DNA of 64,000 bases from Sphingomonas sp. (GCA_003248865.1 QFPK01000001.1:62001-126000); one strand, 5' to 3'; positions 8,815 through 18,610 are shown, numbered from the stretch's first letter. Notes: generated by a model from the letters alone, not told the origin. Numbers and translations: made by a program.

Positions 8815-10185
8815 TCAGGGCTGCGGAATCTCAAGCTCCCGGATCAAATCATACAAAGTCGGCCGGCTGATCCCCAGCAGCTTGGCCGCGCGGCTGATGC
8901 TACCGCTGGTCGCGGTCAGCGCCGCACCGATGGTGCGCCGGTCGGAAATCATGCGCGCGTCGCGCAGCGTCTGGATCGCGGCCTCAGGCTGGTCGGCCAG
9001 ATCCATGTCGGCCGCCGTGATCTGGTTGCCGTCGGCCATGATCGCCGACCGCTTCACCCGGTTCTCCAGCTCCCGCACATTGCCCGGCCAGCTGTGCAGG
9101 CTGATGGCGGCCAGCGCGTCGGGACCGAAGCGCAGCGGCGGGCCGGGCCGCCCGGCAGTGAACTTGTGCAGGAAATGGTTGGCCAGCAGCGTGGCATCAC
9201 CCTCCCGCTCGCGCAGCAGCGGGATGCTGATGGTCACTTCGGCGATGCGATAGAACAGATCCTCACGGAAGCTGCCGTCGGCGATCATGCGCTTCAAGTT
9301 GCGGTGGGTGGCGCAGACGATGCGGGTGTCCACCTCGATAGGCTTGCGGCCGCCGATGCGCTCAATCACCCGCTCCTGAATGAAGCGCAGCAGCTTCACC
9401 TGCAACGCCAGCGGGATGTCACCCACTTCGTCCAGGAACAGGGTTCCCCCCTGTGCCAGCTCGATCTTGCCTTCGGTAGTCTTCACCGCGCCGGTGAAGG
9501 CACCGCGTTCATAACCGAACAGCTCGGCTTCCAGCAGATTGTCCGGGATGGCGCCGCAGTTGATGGCAATGAACGGCCCGTCCGCCCGGCGGGAGGCGAG
9601 GTGGACGCCGCGCGCCAGCACCTCCTTGCCGGTCCCGGATGCCCCCAGCAACAGCACCGACACATCGGTGGGCGCCACCTTCTCCACCATGGCAGAGACC
9701 TTCAGCATCTCGGGCGCGCCGGTGATGAGGTTGGCGAGCGGCGAATCCTGCTGGCTGGCGGCCAGCCGCCGGTTCTCGGATTCGATCTGCGCCACATGGA
9801 AGGCGCGGCCCACCAGAAAGCCCAGCTCATCAATGTCGATCGGCTTCTGATAGAAATCGAAGGCGCCCAGCGCGATGGCGCGGCGCGCGCTGTCCCGCGC
9901 GCCATGGCCGGAGGCCACGATCACCTTAGTGTGCGGCGCCATCAGCAGGATTTCCTCCAGCGTGGCAAAGCCCTCGGTTGCACCGTCGGCGTCGGGCGGC
10001 AGACCCAGGTCCAGCGTCACCACCGCCGGGCGGTGCGCGCGCATCGCGGCGATGGCGCTTTCCCGATCCCCCGCGATCACGACTTCATAGTCCTCATAGG
10101 CCCAGCGCAGCTGGCGCTGGAGGCCGGCGTCGTCCTCCACGACCAGCAGGATGGGCTTCTCGACGATCTGCGGCGCGGAACTCAT
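8815..10185 (-). CDS. prsR: PEP-CTERM-box sigma-54 response regulator PrsR
   Basis: 456 residues. Receiver domain (acidic pocket E-D-D at 17-19, phospho-acceptor D59 in T-L-D-L-G-L-P-P-D), AAA+ sigma-54 activation domain with Walker A G-A-S-G-T-G-K-E, the loop G-A-F-T-G-A that contacts sigma-54, and Walker B L-F-L-D-E-V-G-D, then a Fis-type HTH at the C-terminus (A-A-K-L-L-G-I-S-R-P-T-L-Y). This architecture with a PrsK partner is that of the exosortase/PEP-CTERM system regulator. It is translationally coupled to prsK (4-base overlap). A candidate target promoter in this window is the -24/-12 element at 53948-53965. Confidence 0.92.
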   Translation of the reverse strand: MSSAPQIVEKPILLVVEDDAGLQRQLRWAYEDYEVVIAGDRESAIAAMRAHRPAVVTLDLGLPPDADGATEGFATLEEILLMAPHTKVIVASGHGARDSARRAIALGAFDFYQKPIDIDELGFLVGRAFHVAQIESENRRLAASQQDSPLANLITGAPEMLKVSAMVEKVAPTDVSVLLLGASGTGKEVLARGVHLASRRADGPFIAINCGAIPDNLLEAELFGYERGAFTGAVKTTEGKIELAQGGTLFLDEVGDIPLALQVKLLRFIQERVIERIGGRKPIEVDTRIVCATHRNLKRMIADGSFREDLFYRIAEVTISIPLLREREGDATLLANHFLHKFTAGRPGPPLRFGPDALAAISLHSWPGNVRELENRVKRSAIMADGNQITAADMDLADQPEAAIQTLRDARMISDRRTIGAALTATSGSISRAAKLLGISRPTLYDLIRELEIPQP

Positions 10186-12341
10186 GAGCGAAGCACTTTC
10201 TTGGGCGTCAGTCGGGGTGCCGGTGCGGCACGGGGAAGAATCAGGGTGAACAGGCTGCCCTCGCCGGGCCGGCTTTCCACATCCAGCCGGCCGCCATGGG
10301 CGCGGGCGATCTCGCGCGCCTCGAAGGCACCGATGCCGAAGCCGCCGTCCTTGGTAGAACGGAAGGGCTTGAACAGCTCGTCGCGCACGAACGCAGGCGA
10401 CATACCATGGCCGCTGTCCGCGATGCTGATCTTCACGTCGGCCGCCCGCAGTTCCAGCTGCAGGCGGATGGGCGCTTCGGGTGCGCTGGCGTCAACGGCG
10501 TTCTGCACAAGATGGGTCAGCATCGCTTCAAGACGGCCGGCATCGCCCGGAATTTCAATCGAGCCGTCCGCACCCTCCAGCTCCAGTGCGCTGTGCTGGC
10601 GCCTCAGCGCCGCCGCCACGATGGTCAGCGTCCGGGCGATATCCACCCGGCCCGTCGGCCCGCCCTCGGCCGCGCCGCGCACCTCGGGCTCGCGCCCCAT
10701 CAGCTTCAGAAGGTCCGACATCTTGGACACGCTGGCGTTCAGCGTGGCGATCATGTCGGCGCGGAACTCCGGCTTGTCCGCATGCCGCTCCGAATTGCGC
10801 GCCAGCAGGCCCAGCTGGCTCACCACATTCTTCACATCGTGCATCACGAAGGCAAAGCGGCGGTTATACTCCTCGAAGCGCCGCGCCTCTTCCAGCTGCG
10901 CCTGGGTCTCGGCTTCCGCCAGATAGGAGGCCGACTGCCGCCCCAGCGTGCGCAGCAGGTCATAATCCTCCCAGTTCAGGTCGCGCGACGCCAGGCTGCG
11001 CTGCAACAGCAGGATGCCCGCCAGCCGGTCGCGGTGGATCAGCGGCACGCCCAGCCAGATGGAGCGGTCGCCGGCCGCCCAGGCCGGCAGCGTCAGCGAT
11101 CCATGACTGCCACTGGTCCCGGCCGAGGCTTCCAGCCGCAGCTGGTCGAAATCGGCGATCCGCCCGGCCTCGCTGAAATACAGCGTCAGGGCCGCCGAAT
11201 CCGCGATGGCCGGCACCTCCAGGTCCGCCCAGCGCCAGCGGCTGGTCAGATGATAGCCATGGCCGTCCAGCGGCTCGAACAGCGCGCCGCCGGGGCATTC
11301 CAGCACATTGGCGATCGCCTCGATCAACCGCTCCCGCACTGGCGCCACCGGCATGTCCGTGCGCACGTCCTCGGCGGAATCGATCTTGTCGATGAACCGC
11401 AGCCACTCCACCCGATAGTCATAGCGATAGCGATAGAAGTTGCGGGCGATGCGCACGCGCAGCTCGGCGCGGAAGCGCGGGCTCAGCATCACCAGCACGC
11501 CGGCGATCATGGTCGCCGCCAGGAAGGTCACCTGCAGCAGCTGACCCCAGCTGCCGCCGGTGATCTTCAGCCCATAGGCCAGCAGCGACATCGCGATCAG
11601 GTAAAGCCCGATGATGGAGAAGCTGACGGTCTGGAACGCCGCCTGCCGCGACAGATGGAACCGCCCGTCGCCGTCCTGCCGAAGCGCCAGATAGATCAGC
11701 GGCGCCGCCAGCGCATTCACCGCGCCGCGGATTCCCAGCAGGGATTCGTTCATCTCGCCCAGCAGGAACTGCAGCGTGTAGAGGTTCAGGTCATAGGCGA
11801 AGATCACCCCCAGCCCCACCGCGAACAGCCGGAAGGAAAACCCCCCGCTGTTGCCGCTGTTCACATACAGGTTGTGCAGCAGCACCAGCCCGGAAATGGC
11901 CAGGATCAGCCGCCCGGCCACGAACAGCATGGCGCCAAACGGCTGGTCCGCCAGCGATCCGCTGGTGGCGCCCAGATTGAACATGATGTCCAGCGCCAGC
12001 TGCAGCGCGATGATGAAGCCCAGCCCCACCGCCAGCACGAAGGATTGCGACGGCCGCTCCGCCAGCCCCAGCGACCGGCGCTGCAACAGGATCAGCACGG
12101 CGATCCAGCTGGCGGTGCGCAGGGTTTCCGCCCGCGAAAGCCAGGGCGCCGCCTCCCAGCCGTACAGCGCCGCCAACACATGGCCCGCAGCCCAGAAGGC
12201 CGTCACGAACGAGGCCAGCGCCACCGCCAGCCGTACCCCGGTCGGGGCCCGCCGCACAGCCAGCACAAGACCCAGCACCGCAAATGCGATGGTGGCCACC
12301 AGATGGCTCAGCAGGCTGATCGTTCCCAGCATGGCTGGCAT
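10182..12341 (-). CDS. prsK: PEP-CTERM system histidine kinase PrsK
   Basis: 719 residues. About eight to ten N-terminal transmembrane helices (to about residue 290), a GAF-like sensor region (about 320-470), a histidine phosphotransfer motif F-V-M-H-D-V-K-N-V-V-S-Q, and an HATPase domain with N-box L-V-Q-N-A-V-D-A and G-box G-H-G-M-S and G-F-G-I-G-A-F-E-A. It phosphorylates the downstream PrsR. The H-D-V-K-N motif and multi-helix front end are typical of PrsK kinases. The ATG overlaps nothing upstream; 12342-12590 is intergenic and should hold the promoter. Confidence 0.92.
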   Translation of the reverse strand: MPAMLGTISLLSHLVATIAFAVLGLVLAVRRAPTGVRLAVALASFVTAFWAAGHVLAALYGWEAAPWLSRAETLRTASWIAVLILLQRRSLGLAERPSQSFVLAVGLGFIIALQLALDIMFNLGATSGSLADQPFGAMLFVAGRLILAISGLVLLHNLYVNSGNSGGFSFRLFAVGLGVIFAYDLNLYTLQFLLGEMNESLLGIRGAVNALAAPLIYLALRQDGDGRFHLSRQAAFQTVSFSIIGLYLIAMSLLAYGLKITGGSWGQLLQVTFLAATMIAGVLVMLSPRFRAELRVRIARNFYRYRYDYRVEWLRFIDKIDSAEDVRTDMPVAPVRERLIEAIANVLECPGGALFEPLDGHGYHLTSRWRWADLEVPAIADSAALTLYFSEAGRIADFDQLRLEASAGTSGSHGSLTLPAWAAGDRSIWLGVPLIHRDRLAGILLLQRSLASRDLNWEDYDLLRTLGRQSASYLAEAETQAQLEEARRFEEYNRRFAFVMHDVKNVVSQLGLLARNSERHADKPEFRADMIATLNASVSKMSDLLKLMGREPEVRGAAEGGPTGRVDIARTLTIVAAALRRQHSALELEGADGSIEIPGDAGRLEAMLTHLVQNAVDASAPEAPIRLQLELRAADVKISIADSGHGMSPAFVRDELFKPFRSTKDGGFGIGAFEAREIARAHGGRLDVESRPGEGSLFTLILPRAAPAPRLTPKKVLRS

Positions 12342-12590
12342 TTACCGCGCGCGCCCCTCCCGAGCCAGCGGGCGGCAGTGGATTCCGCCCCCGCTGTCAA
12401 GATTCTTTACACCGTGCGGCAAATATGCCGACAGTTCAGGCTTGGGAGGCGCCCTTGCTCCACTGGCTTCGACGGATCAAAATCCCCCGTCGCCGCCGAC
12501 CCTTGAATGGTGCGCAGCAACGGATATCGCCAAGGCGGGCCTGAAAAGCAAGGCAGGCGTGAAAAGCATGGGGGCAGGAAAGCGAAACTG

Positions 12591-12734
12591 ATGGCAGTCG
12601 GAAAGACAGAACGGGAGGCACGGCTGAAAGCCGCGCTGCGCGACAATCTCAGGAAGCGCAAAGAGCAGGAGCGGGCACAGGATGTGCCCACCCCCGCCGA
12701 ACCGGATGAAGGATCAGCGCCAGCCGAGCGCTGA
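12591..12734 (+). CDS. Small basic protein, unknown function
   Basis: 47 residues (M-A-V-G-K-T-E-R-E-A-R-L-K-A-A-L-R-D-N-L-R...). The pattern 'R..RLkaALRdNLrkRK.Q.R' is one I associate with tiny uncharacterised alphaproteobacterial genes. The ATG is preceded by GGAAAGCG at a fair distance. It overlaps the alkaline phosphatase 3' end by 21 bases on the opposite strand. A longer in-frame reading from 12507 exists, but its first 28 residues look non-coding. Confidence 0.6.
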   Translation: MAVGKTEREARLKAALRDNLRKRKEQERAQDVPTPAEPDEGSAPAER

Positions 12735-14228
12735 AGCAATGATGTGGAAGATGCTGTTCTGTTCGATGGTGCCGGATGCCAGCGGGCTGCCCGGTCCGCC
12801 CGCGAACAGCCCCACATCCTCCCCGCCATGGGTTTCGGAACCTGTCAGGAAGGCCTTGGGCTGCAGGAAGTTCGGGTCGGTCGGCGGATAGGTGGAATTC
12901 AGCGTCTTGCCGCCCGATTTCACTTCCAGCGGGCCGTTCATATAGCCCAGCGTCGTCATCGGCCGCCCCAGCTGGTCCACGACGGCGCCGTTCGCATCGG
13001 TGCGGCTGCCGCCCTCGCCGCCCTCGATGGGCCGGTTGAAACCGAGGATCGGATTTCCGCGCGGGGGATAGCCCGCCATGGTGAACACATGGCTGTGATC
13101 GGCCGTCACCAGCACCAGCGTGTCCTTCAGATCGATGGTCTTCAGCACCTCGTCGATCGCGTGGGAGAATTCCGCCAGCTCGTCCAGCGCGCGATAGGCG
13201 TTGGAGATGTGGTGGCCATGGTCGATCCGGCCGCCTTCCACCAGCAGCACATAACCCTTGCCCGACCGCTTCGATCCCGCCTGCAATTTGCGCACCGCAA
13301 AGGTGGCCAGCTCGGCCAGAGACGGCTCCTTGGCGCGATCGGCGTCGACATTGAAGTCCAGATGATCGGCGTTGAACAGGCCGAACACCTTGTCGGGGGA
13401 TTTCGCATCCAGCGCGCGGAAGGGCGCGGCCGCGTCCACGAACTTGCCCGTCGGCCAGGCCTGCTGCCATTCGGCGATCAGGTCGCGGCCGTCGTCGCGG
13501 CTGCCGCCCGCGCCGGTGGGGCGGAATTTCGCCAGCCCGCCGCCCAGCACCACGTCGGCACCGCCCTTGAAGCGAACCAGCTGAGTCGCAATGTCGATGC
13601 AGCCGGATTTCCGGTCTTCGGCGGAATAGTTGCGGTCGGCCCCTTCCCAGTCGCGCGACGGCGAGTGGGAATAGACCGCAGCCGGGGTCGCGTGGGTGAT
13701 CCGGGTGGTGGTCACGATGCCCAGCCCCAGCCCGCGCTCATGGGCAATCTCGCCCAGCGTCTTGGGGAACTGGTCTGGCGTCTTGCAGGTGTCGGGGCCC
13801 TGCCCCGGGCGGATGCCCAGCACGCCGATCCGCGTCTTGGTGCCGGTGGTGATGGCAGCCGCCGTCCCGGCGCTGTCGGGCACCTGCGCGTTGGTGTTAT
13901 AGGTCTTCACCAGCGCCCGGTTCGGCAGCTTCTCGAAGCTCAGCAGATTCTCCTCGCCGCCCTCGAATCCCGGGTAGCTGCCGCCAGCCTCCTTCGCCCG
14001 CTTCTGCGCTTCATAGATGCGGCCGGCGGCGATGGTGGAAATCCCCATGCCGTCGCCGATGAAGATGATCACATTCTTCGCCCGCGCCGTGCCGCCGGGA
14101 ATGGACCGGCGCGCCGCGATCTCGGCCTCGGCCTTCTTCCAGCTCGGCTCCTGCGACGCGGTGGTGGAAATCGGCTGGGCCGAAAGGGGGGCTGCGGCCA
14201 GCGCCGCGAGAATCAGGATCTGTTTCAT
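12714..14228 (-). CDS. Alkaline phosphatase (PhoA superfamily), exported
   Basis: 504 residues with a clear signal peptide (M-K-Q-I-L-I-L-A-A-L-A-A-A-P-L-S-A-Q). Metal site I-I-F-I-G-D-G-M-G, nucleophile motif D-S-A-G-T-A-A-A, and later T-A-D-H-S-H and H-G-G-E-D metal ligands are visible. It releases phosphate from phosphomonoesters in the periplasm or outside the cell. The start overlaps the stop of the upstream oxygenase by 4 bases, so the two are cotranscribed. Confidence 0.92.
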   Translation of the reverse strand: MKQILILAALAAAPLSAQPISTTASQEPSWKKAEAEIAARRSIPGGTARAKNVIIFIGDGMGISTIAAGRIYEAQKRAKEAGGSYPGFEGGEENLLSFEKLPNRALVKTYNTNAQVPDSAGTAAAITTGTKTRIGVLGIRPGQGPDTCKTPDQFPKTLGEIAHERGLGLGIVTTTRITHATPAAVYSHSPSRDWEGADRNYSAEDRKSGCIDIATQLVRFKGGADVVLGGGLAKFRPTGAGGSRDDGRDLIAEWQQAWPTGKFVDAAAPFRALDAKSPDKVFGLFNADHLDFNVDADRAKEPSLAELATFAVRKLQAGSKRSGKGYVLLVEGGRIDHGHHISNAYRALDELAEFSHAIDEVLKTIDLKDTLVLVTADHSHVFTMAGYPPRGNPILGFNRPIEGGEGGSRTDANGAVVDQLGRPMTTLGYMNGPLEVKSGGKTLNSTYPPTDPNFLQPKAFLTGSETHGGEDVGLFAGGPGSPLASGTIEQNSIFHIIASALGWR

Positions 14229-15148
14229 GAAAGCTTTATCTCGGCCAGTCGTTGCAGAAGAAAGTCATGCGCCGTGATCGGCGGCATATCGGCGGAATCC
14301 ACAAAAGGCTCGATCAGCCAGTCCGGCCGATAATGCAGGAAGAAGGGCATGGAGTAGCGGGAGAGATGCCGCCGCTCTAAAGGCGGGTTCACCACCCGGT
14401 GTGTGGTGGAGGGCAGCTGCCCACCGGTCTGCCGCTGCAGCATATCGCCCACATTGATCACCAGGCTGCCTTCGGGCGCGGGCACCTCGAGCCACTCCCC
14501 CTGTCTGGACAACAGCTGAAGCCCGGCCTCTTCCGCCCCCAGCAGCAGGGTGATCACATTGATATCCTCATGCGCCCCGGCACGCACGGCATCGGCCTCC
14601 GGCGGCACCGGCGGATAATGCAGCAGCCGCAGGATGGAATTGCCGTCCGCCACCGGGCTGTCGAAGAAATCCGCCGGCTGCCCCAGATGCACGGCAATCG
14701 CCTTCAGCACCCGCAATCCGGTCTGCTGCAACGCGCCGAACAGCGCCTGCAACGCCGGGCGAAACTCCGGCAGCTCTTCGTCGGGCCAGATGTTGGGCGC
14801 CATGATCCCGCCGAACCGGTGCCCCGGCGGCAGGTCGCGGCCCACGTGCCAGAACTCCTTCAGGTCCGACAGGCTGGCCCCCTTCGCCGTCTCGATCCCG
14901 AACGGCGTATAGCCCCGCTGCCCGGCACCGCCGGCCTGATGATAGCGCCGCTTCACATCGTCGGGCAGCGCGAAGAACCGCTTGGCGGCCTCCCAGGCCG
15001 CCTCCACCGTCTCGGGCGGAATGCCATGCCCCTCCACCACCGCAAACCCGGTGCGGCGGAAACTGTCCCCGAAGCGGGCGGCCGCCTGCGGCAGATCCTC
15101 CTCCACCAGAGACAGCGGAACAGGCGAAATATCGGCGCGACTCGGCAT
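14225..15148 (-). CDS. Isopenicillin-N-synthase-like 2OG-Fe(II) oxygenase
   Basis: 307 residues. The N-terminal DIOX_N-like region (F-A-V-V-E-G-H-G-I-P) and double-stranded beta-helix core with iron ligands A-H-E-D (H-x-D) and S-T-T-H-R-V plus the R-Y-S-M 2-oxoglutarate-binding motif are all present. An oxidative tailoring or degradative enzyme whose substrate is unknown. It is translationally coupled to the exported alkaline phosphatase, an odd pairing because the oxygenase should be cytoplasmic. Confidence 0.9.
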   Translation of the reverse strand: MPSRADISPVPLSLVEEDLPQAAARFGDSFRRTGFAVVEGHGIPPETVEAAWEAAKRFFALPDDVKRRYHQAGGAGQRGYTPFGIETAKGASLSDLKEFWHVGRDLPPGHRFGGIMAPNIWPDEELPEFRPALQALFGALQQTGLRVLKAIAVHLGQPADFFDSPVADGNSILRLLHYPPVPPEADAVRAGAHEDINVITLLLGAEEAGLQLLSRQGEWLEVPAPEGSLVINVGDMLQRQTGGQLPSTTHRVVNPPLERRHLSRYSMPFFLHYRPDWLIEPFVDSADMPPITAHDFLLQRLAEIKLS

Positions 15149-15196
15149 GAACCTGCCTTAGACCCGTGCGCGCTCCCATTGAAGGCCGGAGTGATT

Positions 15197-15240
15197 CTGC
15201 CGCCGGCGGGCAAGGAAATGATTTCCCTGCACCATCAACC
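15197..15240 (+). repeat. Composite palindromic element, copy R2 (half)
   Basis: Only the end hairpin (CAAGGAAAT and ATTTCCCTG, with one mismatch from the family) plus the first bases of the adjacent box remain. It lies 3 bases past the nadC stop on the transcribed strand. Confidence 0.75.
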
Positions 15241-15242
15241 CA

Positions 15243-16103
15243 TCAGCGGTCCAGATAATCCATGCCCACGTCGGCCGCCGGCGCGCTCTGCGTGAGCCGC
15301 CCCACAGACACGAAGGTCACGCCCGTTTCGGCGATGCCCCGGATCGTGTCCAGATTCACCCCGCCGGAGGCTTCGGTCGGCACCCGCCCGGCCACCAGCG
15401 CCACGGCCTCGCGCAGCACCGGCGGCTTCATATTGTCCAGCAGCAGCCGGTCGGCACCGGCCGCAATCGCAGGCTCAATCTGGTCCAGCCGGTCCACCTC
15501 AACGGTGATGTTGGAAAGCCCGGCCGCCTTGCAAGCCGAAACGGCCTCGGTCACGCCGCCGGCCGCCGCGATATGATTATCCTTCACCATGGGCGCATCC
15601 CACAGCCCCATGCGATGGTTGGTGCCGCCGCCCATGCGAACGGCATATTTTTCCAGCGCGCGCAGGCCCGGCAGCGTCTTGCGTGTGTCCAGCAACGTCG
15701 CGCCGGTGCCCGCAATCGCCTCCACATAACGCCGCGTCAGCGTGGCAATGCCCGTCAGATGCTGCAGCGTGTTCAACGCAGACCGCTCGGCCGCCAGCAG
15801 CGCCCGCGCATTGCCGGTCACGCGCAACAGGTCCGTGCCCGCCACCACGGCATCGCCATCCGCCACCAGCAGTTCCACCGCACAATCGGGGTCCAGCCGC
15901 CGGAAGAAGGCCTCGGCCAGCGGCAGCCCCGCCACCACCACCGAATCCCGGCTATCCAGCACCGCCGTCAGCCGCGCGTCCGCCGCAAGGCAGGCCGTCG
16001 CCGTCAGGTCGCGGGCGGCATCCGCCACGCCGCCCAGATCCTCGGCCAGCGTCGCCTCCACAAAGGCGGACAGATCAAAACCGGGCAACGACAGTTCAAG
16101 CAC
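15243..16103 (-). CDS. nadC: Quinolinate phosphoribosyltransferase
   Basis: Converts quinolinate and PRPP to nicotinate mononucleotide in de novo NAD synthesis. 286 residues, the usual length. The E-D-L-G-G, L-D-T-R-K-T-L-P-G-L-R, K-Y-A-V-R-M-G-G-G-T-N-H-R and V-K-D-N-H-I stretches are diagnostic. I chose GTG 16103 because it overlaps the upstream stop by 8 bases and gives the family N-terminus; 25 further codons upstream run inside the neighbouring gene. The partner nadA is at 18877-19887, not in the same operon, and nadB is not in the window. Confidence 0.93.
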   Translation of the reverse strand: MLELSLPGFDLSAFVEATLAEDLGGVADAARDLTATACLAADARLTAVLDSRDSVVVAGLPLAEAFFRRLDPDCAVELLVADGDAVVAGTDLLRVTGNARALLAAERSALNTLQHLTGIATLTRRYVEAIAGTGATLLDTRKTLPGLRALEKYAVRMGGGTNHRMGLWDAPMVKDNHIAAAGGVTEAVSACKAAGLSNITVEVDRLDQIEPAIAAGADRLLLDNMKPPVLREAVALVAGRVPTEASGGVNLDTIRGIAETGVTFVSVGRLTQSAPAADVGMDYLDR

Positions 16104-16452
16104 AGGACCGCCCAACCTCCCGGATAAACGCCTTGCCGCCGTCCAGGATCGAGCGCGCCTCGCCAATCTCCAGACCATGGCGTTCGGCCAGCGTCCTCAC
16201 CCGCTCCATGCCGACGCTCTTCTGGATGTTATCCATGCGCCGCCCGGTCGCTATCGCATCCACCAGAAAATCGCCTTCCCTGCTCTGCACCATCTTTCGC
16301 ACCTGACATCGGCACCAGGCGTCGGGGCCGTCCTGCCGGCAGACGGCCATATAGCCGTCGATGCTGGATTTCGGCGAAACCGATTTCAGATATTCGTCGG
16401 CCGCGGCCGGCATCGCCGCCAGCCCCAGCATCACCACAAACGCAACACGCAC
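16096..16452 (-). CDS. Exported small protein, unknown function
   Basis: 118 residues from GTG 16452, which follows AAGGGGG at good spacing (TTG 16458 is the alternative). Signal peptide (V-R-V-A-F-V-V-M-L-G-L-A-A-M-P-A-A-A-D), then four cysteines including C-R-C, suggesting disulfides in the periplasm. No family recognised. It sits between a prolyl oligopeptidase gene (24 bases upstream) and nadC (8-base overlap). Confidence 0.75.
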   Translation of the reverse strand: MRVAFVVMLGLAAMPAAADEYLKSVSPKSSIDGYMAVCRQDGPDAWCRCQVRKMVQSREGDFLVDAIATGRRMDNIQKSVGMERVRTLAERHGLEIGEARSILDGGKAFIREVGRSCA

Positions 16453-16476
16453 AGACAACCCCCTTACTTCAGTTCG

Positions 16477-18564
16477 CTATTTCAGTTCCCTGTTCAGATA
16501 GGCCAGCATCAGCGCATAGCGGTAAGCCGCCTCCTTCAGATTGGCGACACCGGCATGCCCGCCGTCGATATTCTCGTAATAATAGATCGGATGGCCCTGT
16601 GCCTCCATTTCGGCCGCCATCTTGCGGGCATGCCCCGGATGCACCCGGTCATCCTTGGTGGAGGTGTAGAAGAACACCCGCGGATATTTCACGCCCTTTC
16701 GAATGTTCTGGTACGGGCTGTAGAGCTTGATGAAGTCCCAGTCGCTGGTGTCCGGATTGCCATATTCAGCCATCCACGAGGCCCCCGCCAACAGCAGGTG
16801 GTAACGCTTCATGTCCGCCAGCGGCACGCCCACCAGCGCCGCATCATACAGGTCCGGCCGCTGGGTATAGGCGACCGAGGACATCAGCCCCCCGTTCGAA
16901 CGCCCATGCACCGCGATCTTGCTGGCAAGGCCCGTCTTCTTCAGGTCCTCCGCCACGGCGTGCAGATCGTCATAGCTGTTCTGGCGCTTTTCCAGCAGCG
17001 CGGCCTGGTGCCAGCGCGGCCCATATTCGCCGCCGCCCCGGATGTTCGCGACCACATATTGGTTGCCCGCCTCCACCCACATCTGCGCTTCCGGCTGCAG
17101 ATAGGCCGGGGTCAGCGAGATCTCGAACCCGCCATAGCTCCAGTAATAGGTCTTCAGCGGCCCCTTCGCGCCCTTCGGCCGGATCACGAAATAGGGAACC
17201 TTGGTGCCGTCCTTCGACGTCGCGAAGCGCTGCGTCACCTCGATCTTCGATCCATCGAAGAAAGCCGGCGCAGAGGCCAGCACGGTCGGCGCCGCGCCAC
17301 CCTTCGAAACCATCAGCCGCGACGGCTCGGTAAAGCTCACGACATCGCTGTAGAGCGTATCGTCGGCATCCGCCGCCACCAGCTTCATGGCGCTGTTCGC
17401 CGGAATCGGCACCACACCCTGCACCCAGCCCGGCTCGTCCGGCGAAGGCCCGCCTTCCTCCAGCGTCATCCGCACCAGCTTCGCCGCCACATCGTCCAGC
17501 AGGCTGATGTAGACGGCCTTGCCGGATGCATCGATGTCGTCGATCGCCTGCGTGGGCCCGGGCGAGAACACCGGCATCACAGGCCCCATCGGCCCCGAAG
17601 CAGGCACCTTATACGCCACAAGGCTTCCGGCAGGGATGCCCTGAAAATCGGTGCGCAGCAGCGCGAAGGCACGCGGCCCCCCGCCCACATCGGCGATAAA
17701 GCGGAAATCAGCATCGTCCGGCAGCGGAGACGCCACAAGGCTGCCGTCGGCTGCCAGATGATGCACCTTGCCGGTCCAGAAGGTCAGCGCCTGAATCAGC
17801 ACGGCCCGGCGGCCCGCGCCTGACCCGAAGGCAGCCGGGTTCACCGCCATGTCCGCCTCGCCGATGGTCAGCAGCGGCTTCGCGGCCGAAAAGGGCGTGC
17901 CGCGAGTCCACAGCCGCACCGTCCGCGCATAGCCCGACGAACTGGCCAGCTCAGCCGCCGTCCCCAGCAGCAGATGATCCCGGTCCACCCAGGCAACGCC
18001 CTGCTTCGCCTCGGGGCTGAAGAACCCGCCTTCGGAAACCGGCACGAACCGCTTCGCCACCAGGTCGAACTCGCGCAGCTCATCCGCATCCTTGCCGCCC
18101 ACCGACAGCCCGATCAGGCAGCGCTGAAACTCGGGCGGCAGGCAGGTCGCGCCATGCCACTGGAAATTCTTCTTCTCGGCCGCTTCCAGCGCATCCATAT
18201 CGATCAGCGTGGACCATTCGGGCCTCCCCGCATCGAACGCGGCACGCGGGCTCACCCGCCAGATGCCCCGCACATGGTCCTTGTCGCGCCAGAAGTTGAA
18301 CACCTGCGTCGCCGTCACCCCCGAAGGCGAAGCCCCGGTCGGATAGGCGATCCGCCGGGGATCGGTCAGGATCGTCTCCGCCTTGGCCTGCCACTCGGCA
18401 AATCCCGGCACCGATTCCAGCTCGGGCAGATACTTCGCATTATGCGCGCGCACCCACTCCAGCTGCTTCGCGCCGGTCACATCCTCCAGCCACAAATGCG
18501 GATCCTCGGCAGCAAGCACCGGCGAAGCAGCGACCAACAGGGCCGCAAAAGCGATCTTTTTCAT
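16477..18564 (-). CDS. Prolyl oligopeptidase family serine peptidase (S9), exported
   Basis: 695 residues with a signal peptide (M-K-K-I-A-F-A-A-L-L-V-A-A-S-P-V-L-A). N-terminal D-P-H-L-W-L-E-D-V is the classic S9A opening, followed by the beta-propeller and a C-terminal alpha/beta hydrolase with nucleophile G-R-S-N-G-G (near 16,900) and the late G-H-A-G histidine. It hydrolyses short proline-containing or related peptides outside the cytoplasm. Start 18564 was preferred over upstream codons because it opens the signal peptide. Confidence 0.92.
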   Translation of the reverse strand: MKKIAFAALLVAASPVLAAEDPHLWLEDVTGAKQLEWVRAHNAKYLPELESVPGFAEWQAKAETILTDPRRIAYPTGASPSGVTATQVFNFWRDKDHVRGIWRVSPRAAFDAGRPEWSTLIDMDALEAAEKKNFQWHGATCLPPEFQRCLIGLSVGGKDADELREFDLVAKRFVPVSEGGFFSPEAKQGVAWVDRDHLLLGTAAELASSSGYARTVRLWTRGTPFSAAKPLLTIGEADMAVNPAAFGSGAGRRAVLIQALTFWTGKVHHLAADGSLVASPLPDDADFRFIADVGGGPRAFALLRTDFQGIPAGSLVAYKVPASGPMGPVMPVFSPGPTQAIDDIDASGKAVYISLLDDVAAKLVRMTLEEGGPSPDEPGWVQGVVPIPANSAMKLVAADADDTLYSDVVSFTEPSRLMVSKGGAAPTVLASAPAFFDGSKIEVTQRFATSKDGTKVPYFVIRPKGAKGPLKTYYWSYGGFEISLTPAYLQPEAQMWVEAGNQYVVANIRGGGEYGPRWHQAALLEKRQNSYDDLHAVAEDLKKTGLASKIAVHGRSNGGLMSSVAYTQRPDLYDAALVGVPLADMKRYHLLLAGASWMAEYGNPDTSDWDFIKLYSPYQNIRKGVKYPRVFFYTSTKDDRVHPGHARKMAAEMEAQGHPIYYYENIDGGHAGVANLKEAAYRYALMLAYLNRELK

Positions 18565-18610
18565 AGGCCCGACGCTAGCGGCTGTCCCCCGCGCGGGGCA
18601 AGAGTGAAGA

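Noticed and set aside
9094..10926. Long open frame on the plus strand (610 codons) across prsR and prsK
   Set aside because: Antisense shadow of two well-supported genes in high-GC DNA; no family sequence and repetitive Gln/His/Arg composition.
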